Source: a virus
Length of the DNA stretch: 44,283 bases
Virus record (IMG/VR): IMGVR_UViG_3300026533_000007
Coordinates: 1 to 44,283 of that record
Strand: one strand, 5' to 3'
Each line of letters opens with the position of its first letter. Positions within the stretch are counted from its first letter, which is position 1. A program made the position numbers and the translations under genes. Below the pieces are notes generated by a model, which saw only the letters and a list, made by a program, of their open reading frames with translations, was not told where the DNA came from and ran no database searches. Below are positions 13,980 through 22,519 of the stretch, one piece after another.

Positions 13980-15591
13980 TTGTACCAAATGTGGCAGTAC
14001 AGATGCTGCTACTTCATATGAGGATACAGGATTAACACACTGTTTCTCTTGTGAAGCAACATATAAAACAGAGGGAGATACAGCTCCAATGGGTAATAAG
14101 TTTAAAGATGAGACACTAAAAGGTGTAGAAGAGATAACAAAAACAATAAGAGGGATAAGTCCTGACATATTCAAACAATTTAGTTACTATAAAGATAAAA
14201 GTGGAGCACATGTAGCTAATATGTATAATAAAGAGGGTCAAGTAGTGGCTCAAAAGTTTAGATATAAGGATAAAACCTTCAGCTGGAGTGGCAAGCCTAA
14301 GGAAGTCCTGCCATTTGGTATGCATCTTTGGAGGTCAGGAGGTAAGGCTATCTATATTACAGAGGGTGAGCTAGATGCTATGAGTATTGCTGAAGGTTTA
14401 GGAGGTAAATATCCTGTAATATCAGTAAGTAATGGTGCAGCTAGTGCTAAGAAAGACCTAGTAAAGCATATAGAGTTTTTAAATTCATATGAAAAGGTAG
14501 TATTATGCTTTGATAATGATGATGCAGGACTAAAGGCAACACAAGAAGTGAGCAGTATCTTCCCACCAGGTAAGGTACATACAATAAATCTAGCCCCCTA
14601 CAAGGACTTTAATGAGGTACTTAAGGATAAAGGTAAGGCTGGTGTATTAAAGTACTACTATGAGACTAAGAAGTACACTCCAAGTGGTATAGTTAATGCT
14701 AATGAGGGAGGCTTTGATGCTCTTATGGCTGATAGTAGCAGTGATGAGGTGTATGATACACAATATACAGGACTATCCATAGCTAAAGGAGCAATGACTA
14801 CCTTTGTATCAGGCTCAGGGATGGGTAAGAGTACAATAGTAAGAGAGATAGGACACAAGTTACTTGTAGAGGATGGACTAACTGTAGGGCATGTAGCTCT
14901 AGAAGAGAACAACTCAGTGAGTAAGAGAGCATACTTAGGTATAGAACTCAATGAGAGTATAGTAGGTAAGGCTAAATGGTCAGAGTTTAAAGGAGAACCC
15001 AAGAATGTTACAAAAATTAAAGAAGCATATGAGAAAGTCATTGGTACTGATAGGCTTTATCTCTATAACCACTTTGGCTCTTTGGATAGTGATTCCCTTC
15101 TTAATAAGCTCAGATACTTGGCAGTTGGAGCAGGTTGTGACATCATTATTCTTGACCATATATCTATTGTTGTTTCTGGCTTGGAGGATATGGGAGACAA
15201 TGAGAGAAGAGTAATAGATGTGCTTATGACTAAGCTAAGAAGTTTAGTTGAAGAGACTGGAGTGGGGATGATACTTGTAAGCCACCTTAAGAGACCAGGT
15301 GGAGATAGAGGCCACGAGGATGGAATACAGGTAAGCCTCTCCCACCTTAGAGGGTCAGGAAGTATAGCCCAACTCAGTGATAAGGTAATAGGTCTTGAAG
15401 GAAACCAACAGGACCCTGAACACTCTAATGAGAGAATAATAAGGTGCCTGAAAGATAGAGAAGAGGGAGAGAAAGTTGGTATACTTGGTCATGCTAAGTA
15501 CTACCCAGATATAGGAAGACTAATGGCAGAGGAAGAGCCAACAGAAGAAGGAGGATTTATAGATGAGCAAGAACTCCCAGCAGACTTCTAG
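13969..15591 (+). CDS. Primase-helicase (T7 gp4-like)
   Basis: The 540-residue protein opens with a zinc finger (CTKCGSTD...HCFSC), continues with a Toprim fold (ITEGELDAMSI near 129 and LCFDNDDAG near 180), and ends in a RecA-type hexameric helicase: GSGMGKST near 282-289, ILDHISIVV near 390, SHLKRPGG and LRGSGSIAQLSDKVIGLEGNQQ after it, all close to T7 gp4. It unwinds DNA and lays RNA primers for the polymerase. The start lies inside the RusA gene. Its end overlaps the DNA polymerase by 29 bases, so translation of the two is coupled. Length is near the 566 residues of T7. Confidence 0.96.
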   Translation: MGHNCTKCGSTDAATSYEDTGLTHCFSCEATYKTEGDTAPMGNKFKDETLKGVEEITKTIRGISPDIFKQFSYYKDKSGAHVANMYNKEGQVVAQKFRYKDKTFSWSGKPKEVLPFGMHLWRSGGKAIYITEGELDAMSIAEGLGGKYPVISVSNGAASAKKDLVKHIEFLNSYEKVVLCFDNDDAGLKATQEVSSIFPPGKVHTINLAPYKDFNEVLKDKGKAGVLKYYYETKKYTPSGIVNANEGGFDALMADSSSDEVYDTQYTGLSIAKGAMTTFVSGSGMGKSTIVREIGHKLLVEDGLTVGHVALEENNSVSKRAYLGIELNESIVGKAKWSEFKGEPKNVTKIKEAYEKVIGTDRLYLYNHFGSLDSDSLLNKLRYLAVGAGCDIIILDHISIVVSGLEDMGDNERRVIDVLMTKLRSLVEETGVGMILVSHLKRPGGDRGHEDGIQVSLSHLRGSGSIAQLSDKVIGLEGNQQDPEHSNERIIRCLKDREEGEKVGILGHAKYYPDIGRLMAEEEPTEEGGFIDEQELPADF

Positions 15592-17305
15592 GACATTAGT
15601 ATTTGATATAGAAACAGATGGATTGTTACTAGATGTAACTTGTATGTGGGTAGGAGTTACCTACTGTATAGAAACTAAAGAGGAGAAAGTATACTATGAT
15701 GTTAGAGAACTTAGTTCAGCTCTTAATAGTGCTAGTCTCATTGTGGGGCACAACATTATTGGGTATGATATACCTGTACTGGATAAACTGGGAGGAGAAA
15801 GAATACTAACACCAGTAATAGACACATTAATACTAGCTAAGTTAGCATACTATGACAAGGACAAGAGTTGGTCTAATTCACTTGATGCCTATGGAGAAAG
15901 GTTAGGAGAACCTAAAGGAAACTATAATGATTGGAGTAAGTACACAAAAGAGATGGAAACATACTGTATACAAGATGTTAAAGTCACAAGTAAACTCTAT
16001 ACACACCTTAAGAGAAAGACAGCTTGGTTACCTAAGGAAGCATTGGAGCTTGAACAAGAGGTACAAAGGGTAGTAACTAAACAATACATAAGGGGGTGGA
16101 AGTTTGATGAAGATAGAGCAAGACAGCTACACATTGAGTTGGTTGAAGAGAAAGAAGTTGCTGAGTCATCTTTGTGGGGGACCTTTAAGCCTAGGTTACT
16201 GCCTGAGGGTAAAGTTAAGATACCTAAGAGACCATTTAGGAGGATGGGTGTATCAACAGTCGGACCTCATCAGCCTATTAAGCTTAGGACTTTTAATCCT
16301 GGTAGTGGTAATCATGTGGTACACTGGGTTGAGAGGGTACTAGGTAAACAGAGATGGATACTCACAGATAAAGGAAATCCTAAGACAGATAGTGATACAT
16401 TACAGGATATGTTTGGAGAGGAAGAGTTCTTACAGCCTCTACTACACTACTTAGAAGTTAACAAACTACTAGGTCAATTAGCTGAGGGACCAAAGGCTTG
16501 GCTAAAGCACACAAGAGGAGGTAGAATACATGGAAGTGCAGACATACTTGGAGCAGTTACAGGAAGATTTACACATAGCAGCCCGAACCTTGCACAAGTG
16601 CCCTCAGTCAGAGCCTACAAGGGGGCAGAAGCAAGAGCACTTTTTACAGTTGAGAGAGGCTATAAATTGGTTGGAGCAGATGCCTCTGGGCTTGAACTTA
16701 GAACTCTATCCCACTACCTAAGTAGGTATGATGGTGGAAAATATGGAGAGCAAGTACTTGAAGGAGATATACATACAGCTAATCAACAAGCAGCAGGTCT
16801 CCCAACAAGAGATAATGCTAAGACTTTCATCTATGCATTCCTATATGGAGCAGGTGATGGAAAGATTGGAAGCATCACAGGAGGTGGAGCTAAAGATGGA
16901 GCCAAGCTTAAGGAAAGGTTTCTTAAGAAGACCACAGGGCTATCAGGATTGGTTGCAGCAGTCAAACAAGCAGCTAAGAAGAAATGGATTAGAGGTATAT
17001 CAGGAAGAAGGTTACACATAAGAAGCCCACACTCAGCACTTAATGTATTACTACAGTCAGCAGGTGCATACTATATGAAGTATTGGGTAGTAGCAGTAGA
17101 CAAGATGATACAAGATGAAGAGTATGATGCACACATAGTAGGTAACATACATGATGAGATACAAGTAGAAGTTAGAGAAGACCAAGCCGAAAAGTTCAGT
17201 AAAAAACTTGAAGCACTATTCATAACAGTTGGAAAAGATATAGGTATGAGAATCAAGATGGAAGGAGAAGCTAAGATAGGAGATAATTGGTTTTCAACTC
17301 ATTAA
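15563..17305 (+). CDS. Family A DNA polymerase with 3'-5' exonuclease (T7 gp5-like, short)
   Basis: The exonuclease has FDIETDG at 14-20, GHNIIGYD at 62-69 and YCIQDVKVTSKLY at 134-146. The polymerase shows GADASGLELR at 371-380, RDNAKTFIYAFLYGAG at 416-431 and NIHDEIQVEV near 530. It has 580 residues instead of 704 in T7. The region between GTFKPRL (about 206) and TFNPGSGNH (about 243), which holds the thioredoxin-binding loop of T7 gp5, is only about 35 residues and lacks that loop; another palm loop before RSPHSALN is also short. The start ATG at 15563 overlaps the primase. Processivity may therefore depend on another partner. Confidence 0.96.
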   Translation: MSKNSQQTSRTLVFDIETDGLLLDVTCMWVGVTYCIETKEEKVYYDVRELSSALNSASLIVGHNIIGYDIPVLDKLGGERILTPVIDTLILAKLAYYDKDKSWSNSLDAYGERLGEPKGNYNDWSKYTKEMETYCIQDVKVTSKLYTHLKRKTAWLPKEALELEQEVQRVVTKQYIRGWKFDEDRARQLHIELVEEKEVAESSLWGTFKPRLLPEGKVKIPKRPFRRMGVSTVGPHQPIKLRTFNPGSGNHVVHWVERVLGKQRWILTDKGNPKTDSDTLQDMFGEEEFLQPLLHYLEVNKLLGQLAEGPKAWLKHTRGGRIHGSADILGAVTGRFTHSSPNLAQVPSVRAYKGAEARALFTVERGYKLVGADASGLELRTLSHYLSRYDGGKYGEQVLEGDIHTANQQAAGLPTRDNAKTFIYAFLYGAGDGKIGSITGGGAKDGAKLKERFLKKTTGLSGLVAAVKQAAKKKWIRGISGRRLHIRSPHSALNVLLQSAGAYYMKYWVVAVDKMIQDEEYDAHIVGNIHDEIQVEVREDQAEKFSKKLEALFITVGKDIGMRIKMEGEAKIGDNWFSTH

Positions 17306-17319
17306 TAAGGAGAAGTAAC

Positions 17320-17751
17320 ATGAAAGAATGTTCGGTATGTAAAGTAAGTAAACCCTTAGGTGAGTATTATAATAGTATGTCCTCTAAGGATGGTAAAGGT
17401 TATAGGTGTAAGGTATGTGACTCATCAGCTAGAAAGAAGTACTATGAAGAGAATGAGAAATCCTTAGAGAAGAGAACAGAGAGAGGAAGAAGAAGTAAGT
17501 ACAAGAAATATGGAATAACTTCTGAAGAGTATCAAGTTATGTTGGATAAGCAAGGTGGATGTTGTGCAGTATGTGGGGGAGAGGAAACTAGAAGTGCATC
17601 ACATGAGATGTCTGTAGACCATGACCATATAACAGGTAAGGTTAGAGGACTATTATGTAATAACTGTAATAGAGGGATAGGATTACTAGGAGACACAGAA
17701 GAAGCACTACATAAAGCTTGGACATACTTAAGACCAGGAGGAATTGTATGA
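17320..17751 (+). CDS. HNH / endonuclease VII-like nuclease 2
   Basis: ATG at 17320 follows AATAAGGAGAAGTAAC, which makes it a better start than the TTG-type start 33 bases upstream inside the polymerase gene. The 143-residue protein has an N-terminal zinc finger (CSVCKVSKPLGEYY...CKVC) and the core CAVCGG plus SVDHDHITGKVRGLLCNNCNRGIGLLG. It sits directly downstream of the DNA polymerase, a frequent target of homing genes. Its last codons carry AGGAGGAATT, the ribosome binding site of the next HNH gene. No intron signatures are seen nearby. Confidence 0.85.
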   Translation: MKECSVCKVSKPLGEYYNSMSSKDGKGYRCKVCDSSARKKYYEENEKSLEKRTERGRRSKYKKYGITSEEYQVMLDKQGGCCAVCGGEETRSASHEMSVDHDHITGKVRGLLCNNCNRGIGLLGDTEEALHKAWTYLRPGGIV

Positions 17752-18023
17752 CACACATTAGCAGAAGTAAAGCTAAGAGGATAGAGAACTGGCAGAAGAC
17801 CTTTGACTTTTATGGAGGAAGGAAGTGTATGATATGTGGGCTAGTAAGTGACCAGCCTGTGTATGAACTACATCACCATGACCAAGAAGGTAAGGAGACT
17901 AATGTATCTAGTGTTATGCATCATAGTTGGAGTAAGGTAGAGAGTGAGTTACATAAGTGTATACTTGTATGTAGTAACTGTCACAGAACATGCCACCACC
18001 TAGAAAGAGAGAGGAGAAAGTAG
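17748..18023 (+). CDS. HNH nuclease-like protein, 91 residues
   Basis: ATG at 17748 overlaps the previous stop (ATGA) and has CCAGGAGGAATTGT in front; the longer frame from 17718 is less likely. The protein has KCMICG and later CILVCSNCHRTCHH, with the HNH-like phrase YELHHHDQEG between them. It is a short HNH of a different type from the endonuclease VII-like genes. It may be a second free-standing homing nuclease that entered together with its neighbour. Activity not certain since the fold is small. Confidence 0.7.
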   Translation: MTHISRSKAKRIENWQKTFDFYGGRKCMICGLVSDQPVYELHHHDQEGKETNVSSVMHHSWSKVESELHKCILVCSNCHRTCHHLERERRK

Positions 18024-18024
18024 G

Positions 18025-18162
18025 ATGGAAGAGACAAGTCCAAAGATATTGTATAAGGCAATAGAAATGTTTAAAGAGAAGTATGGTATAATGACACCAT
18101 TAAATACAGAGGGTATAGAACAGATACTAAAAGAACTAAAAGAAACTAAGGAGAGTAAGTAG
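18025..18162 (+). CDS. Small protein, 45 residues, unknown
   Basis: ATG at 18025 lies 2 bases after the HNH stop and has GAGAGGAGAAAGTAGG upstream. The protein MEETSPKILYKAIEMFKEKYG... is a charged helix pair with no Cys or membrane segment and ends in KETKESK. It ends one base before the NTP pyrophosphohydrolase gene. Good spacing and no overlap with other genes support it; function unknown. Confidence 0.6.
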   Translation: MEETSPKILYKAIEMFKEKYGIMTPLNTEGIEQILKELKETKESK

Positions 18163-18163
18163 A

Positions 18164-18541
18164 ATGGTAGCATATAAATTAATGAGAGAAGTTACATGGT
18201 GTGAGGAAGTACAGGATTGGAATGAGACTAGAGATAACTTAAACTATAGTAGAAGCTTAGAGTATGCTATGCTTGATGAAGAGGTAGGTGAGTTCTTAGA
18301 AGCAGGACTAGCAGATGATAAGGTAGCTATGGCAGATGCATTAGCAGACATACTAGTAGTAGCAACAGGCTCATTGTATAAGCTATGTGGTGGTGACAAG
18401 TATAAGTTTGATGACATTATGTTAGCAGTAACAGCAGCAAACAATACCAAGTCAGAGAAGAAGGATGCTAAGGGTAAGATACAGAAACCTGTAGACTTCA
18501 TTGGACCAGAGAAAATGATAGAAGATATCTTATGCAAGTAA
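18164..18541 (+). CDS. MazG-like nucleotide pyrophosphohydrolase
   Basis: The 125-residue all-helical protein shows the acidic metal-binding pattern of the MazG/dUTPase-like NTP-PPase group: YAMLDEEVGEFLEAGLADD near 38-56 and MADALADILVVATGSLYKL near 57-75, then AANNTKSEKKDAKGKIQKP. These enzymes cleave NTPs or dNTPs to NMP and pyrophosphate. It stands before thyX and the reductase genes, so it may supply dUMP or remove unusual nucleotides for dTMP synthesis. It overlaps thyX by 10 bases. Substrate not shown by sequence. Confidence 0.8.
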   Translation: MVAYKLMREVTWCEEVQDWNETRDNLNYSRSLEYAMLDEEVGEFLEAGLADDKVAMADALADILVVATGSLYKLCGGDKYKFDDIMLAVTAANNTKSEKKDAKGKIQKPVDFIGPEKMIEDILCK

Positions 18542-19089
18542 CCTTAATAAATACACCTACCCTAACCTTTACAGACTGGGCTATAGGTGAGTGCTATGAT
18601 AAAGGATGCTATGATGACCTAGAGAAGAGAGACAACAGGATTAAAAAGGTAGCTCTTAAGCATAAGCATAGTAGTGTATTAGAATTTACATCCTTCATCT
18701 TTGAGATAGAGGCTAGTACTAAGGTACTACTAGAGATGACTAGACATAGACATGCTCACTATGCTTGTAAGTCTAGTAGGTATACACTAAACAAGGGACA
18801 GATAGTAATAGAGTCTACAGGTAATGAGTATGTAGATAGAATACTATACTCATACTCTAAACAGATAGAGGTATTAGTAGAACAAGGATACTCTAATGAG
18901 ATTACTAGTCTTATGCTACCTCAAGCCTATCAGTACAAGTGGGTAGTAGAGTTTAATGCTAGGAGTCTTATTAACTTTCTAGAACTAAGAAGAGCTAAGA
19001 GTGCTCACTTCCATATAAGAGAAGTAGCAGAAGAGATGTACAAACAAGTACCAGAATATATGAAATACCTATTTGAAGGAGAGAAATAA
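18532..19089 (+). CDS. thyX: Flavin-dependent thymidylate synthase ThyX, divergent
   Basis: The 185-residue protein has the ThyX signature region RHRHAHYACKSSRYTL near residues 65-80, where the classic motif is RHRxxSxNxxSxRY; the first Ser and the Asn are replaced by His and Ala. The C-terminal half has the substrate part MLPQAYQYKWVVEFNARSLINFLELRRAKSAHFHIREVAEEM. ThyX makes dTMP from dUMP with FAD, NADPH and methylene-folate. It is shorter than most (about 220-250). Gene order with the pyrophosphohydrolase and reductase supports a dTTP supply role. The two motif changes may affect activity. Confidence 0.85.
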   Translation: MQVTLINTPTLTFTDWAIGECYDKGCYDDLEKRDNRIKKVALKHKHSSVLEFTSFIFEIEASTKVLLEMTRHRHAHYACKSSRYTLNKGQIVIESTGNEYVDRILYSYSKQIEVLVEQGYSNEITSLMLPQAYQYKWVVEFNARSLINFLELRRAKSAHFHIREVAEEMYKQVPEYMKYLFEGEK

Positions 19090-19090
19090 T

Positions 19091-19387
19091 ATGGGATATA
19101 AACAACTAGAGTTTGAAGAACTAACATATGCAGAGGCTAAGCAAGGAGAGATTAGATATGCCCCCTATGAGGGAGAAGGTTCACCAGCAGAGGCAGCAGC
19201 TAAACAAGTAGGAGGCACACACTATCAAGGCAACATAGAGCCTTGGGATTATATTGTATCCAATAAGTTAGGTTACTTAGAAGGTAATATTATTAAGTAT
19301 GTATCTAGGTACAAGAAGAAGAACGGTAGAGAGGACTTACTAAAAGCACAGCACTACCTAGAAAGATTGTTAGAGGAGGTTAAATAA
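19091..19387 (+). CDS. DUF3310-type protein
   Basis: ATG at 19091 is chosen because AAGGAG lies 10 bases upstream; a TTG 18 bases earlier is inside thyX. The 98-residue protein carries the DUF3310 pattern QVGGTHYQGNIEPWDYIVSNKLGYLEGNIIKYVSRYKKKNGREDLLKAQHYLERL split over residues about 38-94. This family is common in podophages in nucleotide-metabolism regions, but its role is not known. The N-terminal 35 residues are acidic and variable. Helical HxYLE ending is typical. Confidence 0.85.
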   Translation: MGYKQLEFEELTYAEAKQGEIRYAPYEGEGSPAEAAAKQVGGTHYQGNIEPWDYIVSNKLGYLEGNIIKYVSRYKKKNGREDLLKAQHYLERLLEEVK

Positions 19388-19567
19388 ATGAATAAACCTA
19401 GTAACATAGAAAGAGGTGTAAAGATTGGAGCACAAGTAGTAGGATATGCCCTAATAGTATATTATAGTGAGTGGCAAGTAGCCTTAGGTGTAGCTCTTAT
19501 TAGTATAGCTACATTATTAGCAAGTAAGTTATCAGTATATAATGAAGTAAATAAGGAGAGTAAATAA
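19388..19567 (+). CDS. Small membrane protein, 59 residues
   Basis: ATG at 19388 overlaps the stop of the previous gene by its first base region and follows AGAGGAGGTTAAATAA, a strong ribosome binding site. It has two hydrophobic stretches, IGAQVVGYALIVYY (residues 13-26) and WQVALGVALISIATLLASKL (29-48), so probably two membrane helices in a hairpin. The size makes it easy to miss. It sits between DUF3310 and the nuclease gene. Function unknown; a holin-like or envelope role would be speculation. Confidence 0.65.
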   Translation: MNKPSNIERGVKIGAQVVGYALIVYYSEWQVALGVALISIATLLASKLSVYNEVNKESK

Positions 19568-19568
19568 T

Positions 19569-20300
19569 ATGGGCACAAGAATACAACAAGGATGGTTAAA
19601 GTCCATGTATAGACCTAAAGATTGTGAGTATAGTGTGACTGATTTATGTATGAGTTCAGCACAACTATGGGCTAAGTCTAAGACAGTCTATGATGAAGAC
19701 AAACAAGAGAAGACAGTAGGATTTAAGTCCTTCTTAGGTAGTGCACTACATAAAGTAATAGAGGACCAAGATGAAGATGGTACAGTCAAAGAGTTTAGCT
19801 GGGTAAGAACATTACCTGATGGTACTAGGATTGGAGGTACAGCAGATGAGCTTAGATGGAGATACTCTGTAAACAAATGGAGACTAGGAGATGTCAAGCT
19901 TAAAGGTGACTACCCTACTAAGAAGTTCTTAGGCATAGGAACTAAGGCTAACCCTAACCCAGTACCAGAGCAAGAGAAAGAACAACTACAGATGAGTATC
20001 TACAGGTGGTTATTTGAGGGACTATTTGATATAGAAGACAAAGGAGTTATCTATCTATTCACACCAGGTCATGCTTCTTATGCAGCTTACCCTGAGTACA
20101 ATGAGGTATGGCTAGACCTAACACCTATTAATATTATAGATACATACATTAAAGGTAAGCTATCTATTACACAACTAGATGTACAGCCTGATAAGGATTG
20201 TCCTGATTGGTTATGTAACTACTGTAACTTTCAAGAGGCTTGTACACATTATGTAGTACCACCTGAGAAGTGTACTAAAGGGTTTGGAAATGAGAAGTAA
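19569..20300 (+). CDS. Cas4/RecB-like PD-(D/E)XK exonuclease
   Basis: The 243-residue protein shows the RecB-family nuclease pattern: GSALHKVIED near 57-66, GGTADELRW near 90-98, RLGDVKLK near 104-111 (the Asp-x-Lys pair), and EQLQMSIYRWLF near 138-149 (QxxxY motif). Its end has CPDWLCNYCNFQEAC near 218-232, and an early Cys lies at 27, which together could hold an iron-sulfur cluster as in Cas4 and AddB. In T7 this place is taken by the unrelated exonuclease gp6, so this is probably its functional substitute for host DNA breakdown and primer removal. The ATG follows AAGGAGAGTAAATAAT. Confidence 0.75.
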   Translation: MGTRIQQGWLKSMYRPKDCEYSVTDLCMSSAQLWAKSKTVYDEDKQEKTVGFKSFLGSALHKVIEDQDEDGTVKEFSWVRTLPDGTRIGGTADELRWRYSVNKWRLGDVKLKGDYPTKKFLGIGTKANPNPVPEQEKEQLQMSIYRWLFEGLFDIEDKGVIYLFTPGHASYAAYPEYNEVWLDLTPINIIDTYIKGKLSITQLDVQPDKDCPDWLCNYCNFQEACTHYVVPPEKCTKGFGNEK

Positions 20301-20805
20301 GGATATATTATATTCAGCAGGAAAGAATGATGAGTGCTTCACTCCTTGGTATGGTGTAGAACCTATACTAGAATATATACCAGAAGGAGCAATAGTTTGG
20401 TGTCCTTTTGATAAAGAAGATAGTGAATTTGTTAAACAGATAAGACAAACAAATACTGTAGTGTATAGCCACATAGAAGAAGGAAAAGATTTCTTTAAGT
20501 ATGAACCAGAAGAGTGGGATATTATTATAAGTAACCCACCCTTTACTAATAAAAGAAAGTTCTTTGAGAGAGCTATAAGTTTTGATAAACCTTTTGCTTT
20601 AATAATGACTAACACTTGGCTAAATGATGCAGCACCTAAACAACTATTTAAGGATAAGCAGTTACAGTTACTTATGTTTACAAAGAGAATGAAGTTTATA
20701 ACACAACAGAAAGATAATAATAAGATTACTTTTAGTAGTAGTTACTACTGTTATAATTTTTTACCTAAAGATATAATAATGAAGGAGTTTAGAGATGAGA
20801 AGTAG
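20290..20805 (+). CDS. Adenine methyltransferase-like protein (NPPF motif)
   Basis: ATG at 20290 lies inside the end of the nuclease gene; a TTG two codons earlier is possible. The 171-residue protein has IVWCPFDKEDSEF near 37-49 in the cofactor region and IIISNPPFTNKRKFF near 78-92; NPPF is the catalytic motif of N6-adenine methyltransferases. The protein is small and lacks a clear glycine-rich SAM loop (FxGxG), so it may be a divergent enzyme or inactive. It might methylate DNA to escape host restriction; the scarcity of GATC in the genome is noted as possible context. It overlaps nrdA by 11 bases. Confidence 0.65.
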   Translation: MRSKDILYSAGKNDECFTPWYGVEPILEYIPEGAIVWCPFDKEDSEFVKQIRQTNTVVYSHIEEGKDFFKYEPEEWDIIISNPPFTNKRKFFERAISFDKPFALIMTNTWLNDAAPKQLFKDKQLQLLMFTKRMKFITQQKDNNKITFSSSYYCYNFLPKDIIMKEFRDEK

Positions 20806-22519
20806 AGTGATAGGATGGGAGGGATTACCTCTCTACTCACAGGAGATGTACAAAGAAAGATATTTTACTAAAGGAGAAGATTATGATGCTTGGTTGGAAA
20901 GAATTGTTGGAGCATATTCAGATGATGCAGAACATAAGGAAAGAGTTAAGCAATATGTCAGGAGCTATTGGTTCCAGCCCAGTACACCTATCAGCAGTAA
21001 CGGAGGCTTACCTAGTAAAGGACTTCCAATATCTTGCTACACAAATGAGGTCACTGATAGCAAAGCAGGTATATTTGACACTTGGGAGGAGAACAACTGG
21101 CTTGGCTCATATGGTGGTGGCATTGGTACAACATGGAGTAACATTAGAGGTATTGGAGAATCTATCAAAGGAGGTGGTAAGTCATCAGGCATTATCCCTT
21201 TCATCAAAGTCTCAGATAGTACAACACTTGCTGTTAGTCAAGGGGGACTTAGAAGAGCTTCACAAGCTGTCTATCTAGATGTATCCCACCCAGAGATACT
21301 AGAGTTCATAGACATTAGAAGACCAACAGGAGACTCAGAGAGAAGAAGTACTAACATACATCATGGTATTACTATTACTAATGAGTTTATGAATGCTGTA
21401 TTCTATAGATACCATTGGGACTTAATATCTCCTAAGACAGGTAACCCTACACATACAGTAGATGCCTTTGACCTTTGGAAGAAGATACTAATCAGTAGAG
21501 TAGAGACAGGAGAGCCTTACTTGTTCTTCAAGGACACAGCTAACTCACTAGCTCCTATAGAATATAAGATGCATGAGAGAGAGATTAAGACTAGTAACTT
21601 GTGTAGTGAGATTATGCTACATACAGATAAGGTTACATCAGGTGTATGTTGTCTAACTTCAGTTAACTTAGAGTACTATTATGAGTGGATGAATGAAGAA
21701 CTATTCCTAGAAGACATACATAGGTATACAGATAATGTATTACAATCCTTCATTGATTTAACAAAAGATAAGGAAGGGTTCCAGAGAGCCCGTAGAGGTG
21801 CCATAGAGGAAAGAAGTATTGGAATAGGTACTATGGGCTGGCATTCATTCTTACAGGCTCAGGGGCTTCCTATGCAGTCTCTTAGTACTACCTATCTAAC
21901 ACAGAAAGTCTTCAGCCACATAGCAGAAGGACTCAAGATTTCTAACAAAAAATTAGGAGCAGAGAAAGGAACAGCTAGAATAAGTAGTACCAATAGGAAT
22001 GTTAATGTTACATCTATAGCCCCTACTGCTAGTATTAGTACACTATGTAACTTAACATCACCAGGTATTGACCCTAGAGTTAGTAATATATATACAGCTA
22101 AGTCTAATATAGGTAGTTATACTATTAAGAATAAATACTTAGAAGAACTACTACAAGAGAAAGGGTTTAATGTAGATTCAGTATGGAAAGCTATAAATAA
22201 GAATGGAGGAAGCATACAACACTTACCTTTCCTAACAGATGAAGAGAAGGAAGTATACAAGACAGCCTTTGAGATTAATCCACATGCTATAGTAAATAAT
22301 GTATCTATTATGCAGAAGTATATTACACAAGGTATTAGTACTAACCTATTCTTACCAGCAGATATAGATGTTAAGATATTATATGATGTACATATGGAAG
22401 CTTGGAAGAAAGGACTTAAGTCACTCTATTATGTTCGGTCTAAAGCACTGAACCGAGCAAGTATGGGAGACCAGAAGAGAATAGAATTAGAAACAGACAC
22501 ATGTTTAAGCTGTGCATAA
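20795..22519 (+). CDS. nrdA: Ribonucleotide reductase large subunit, class I
   Basis: The 574-residue protein has the conserved cysteines of class I alpha subunits: LPISCYTNE near 75-83, SNLCSEIM near 266-273 with the thiyl radical Cys flanked by Asn and Glu, GVCCLTS near 283-289, and a C-terminal CLSCA redox pair. No N-terminal ATP-cone is present, so the allosteric activity site is missing. It reduces NDPs to dNDPs with NrdB coded downstream. Such short phage NrdA are common in marine podo- and myoviruses. It is separated from nrdB by a small coiled-coil gene. Confidence 0.95.
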   Translation: MRSRVIGWEGLPLYSQEMYKERYFTKGEDYDAWLERIVGAYSDDAEHKERVKQYVRSYWFQPSTPISSNGGLPSKGLPISCYTNEVTDSKAGIFDTWEENNWLGSYGGGIGTTWSNIRGIGESIKGGGKSSGIIPFIKVSDSTTLAVSQGGLRRASQAVYLDVSHPEILEFIDIRRPTGDSERRSTNIHHGITITNEFMNAVFYRYHWDLISPKTGNPTHTVDAFDLWKKILISRVETGEPYLFFKDTANSLAPIEYKMHEREIKTSNLCSEIMLHTDKVTSGVCCLTSVNLEYYYEWMNEELFLEDIHRYTDNVLQSFIDLTKDKEGFQRARRGAIEERSIGIGTMGWHSFLQAQGLPMQSLSTTYLTQKVFSHIAEGLKISNKKLGAEKGTARISSTNRNVNVTSIAPTASISTLCNLTSPGIDPRVSNIYTAKSNIGSYTIKNKYLEELLQEKGFNVDSVWKAINKNGGSIQHLPFLTDEEKEVYKTAFEINPHAIVNNVSIMQKYITQGISTNLFLPADIDVKILYDVHMEAWKKGLKSLYYVRSKALNRASMGDQKRIELETDTCLSCA

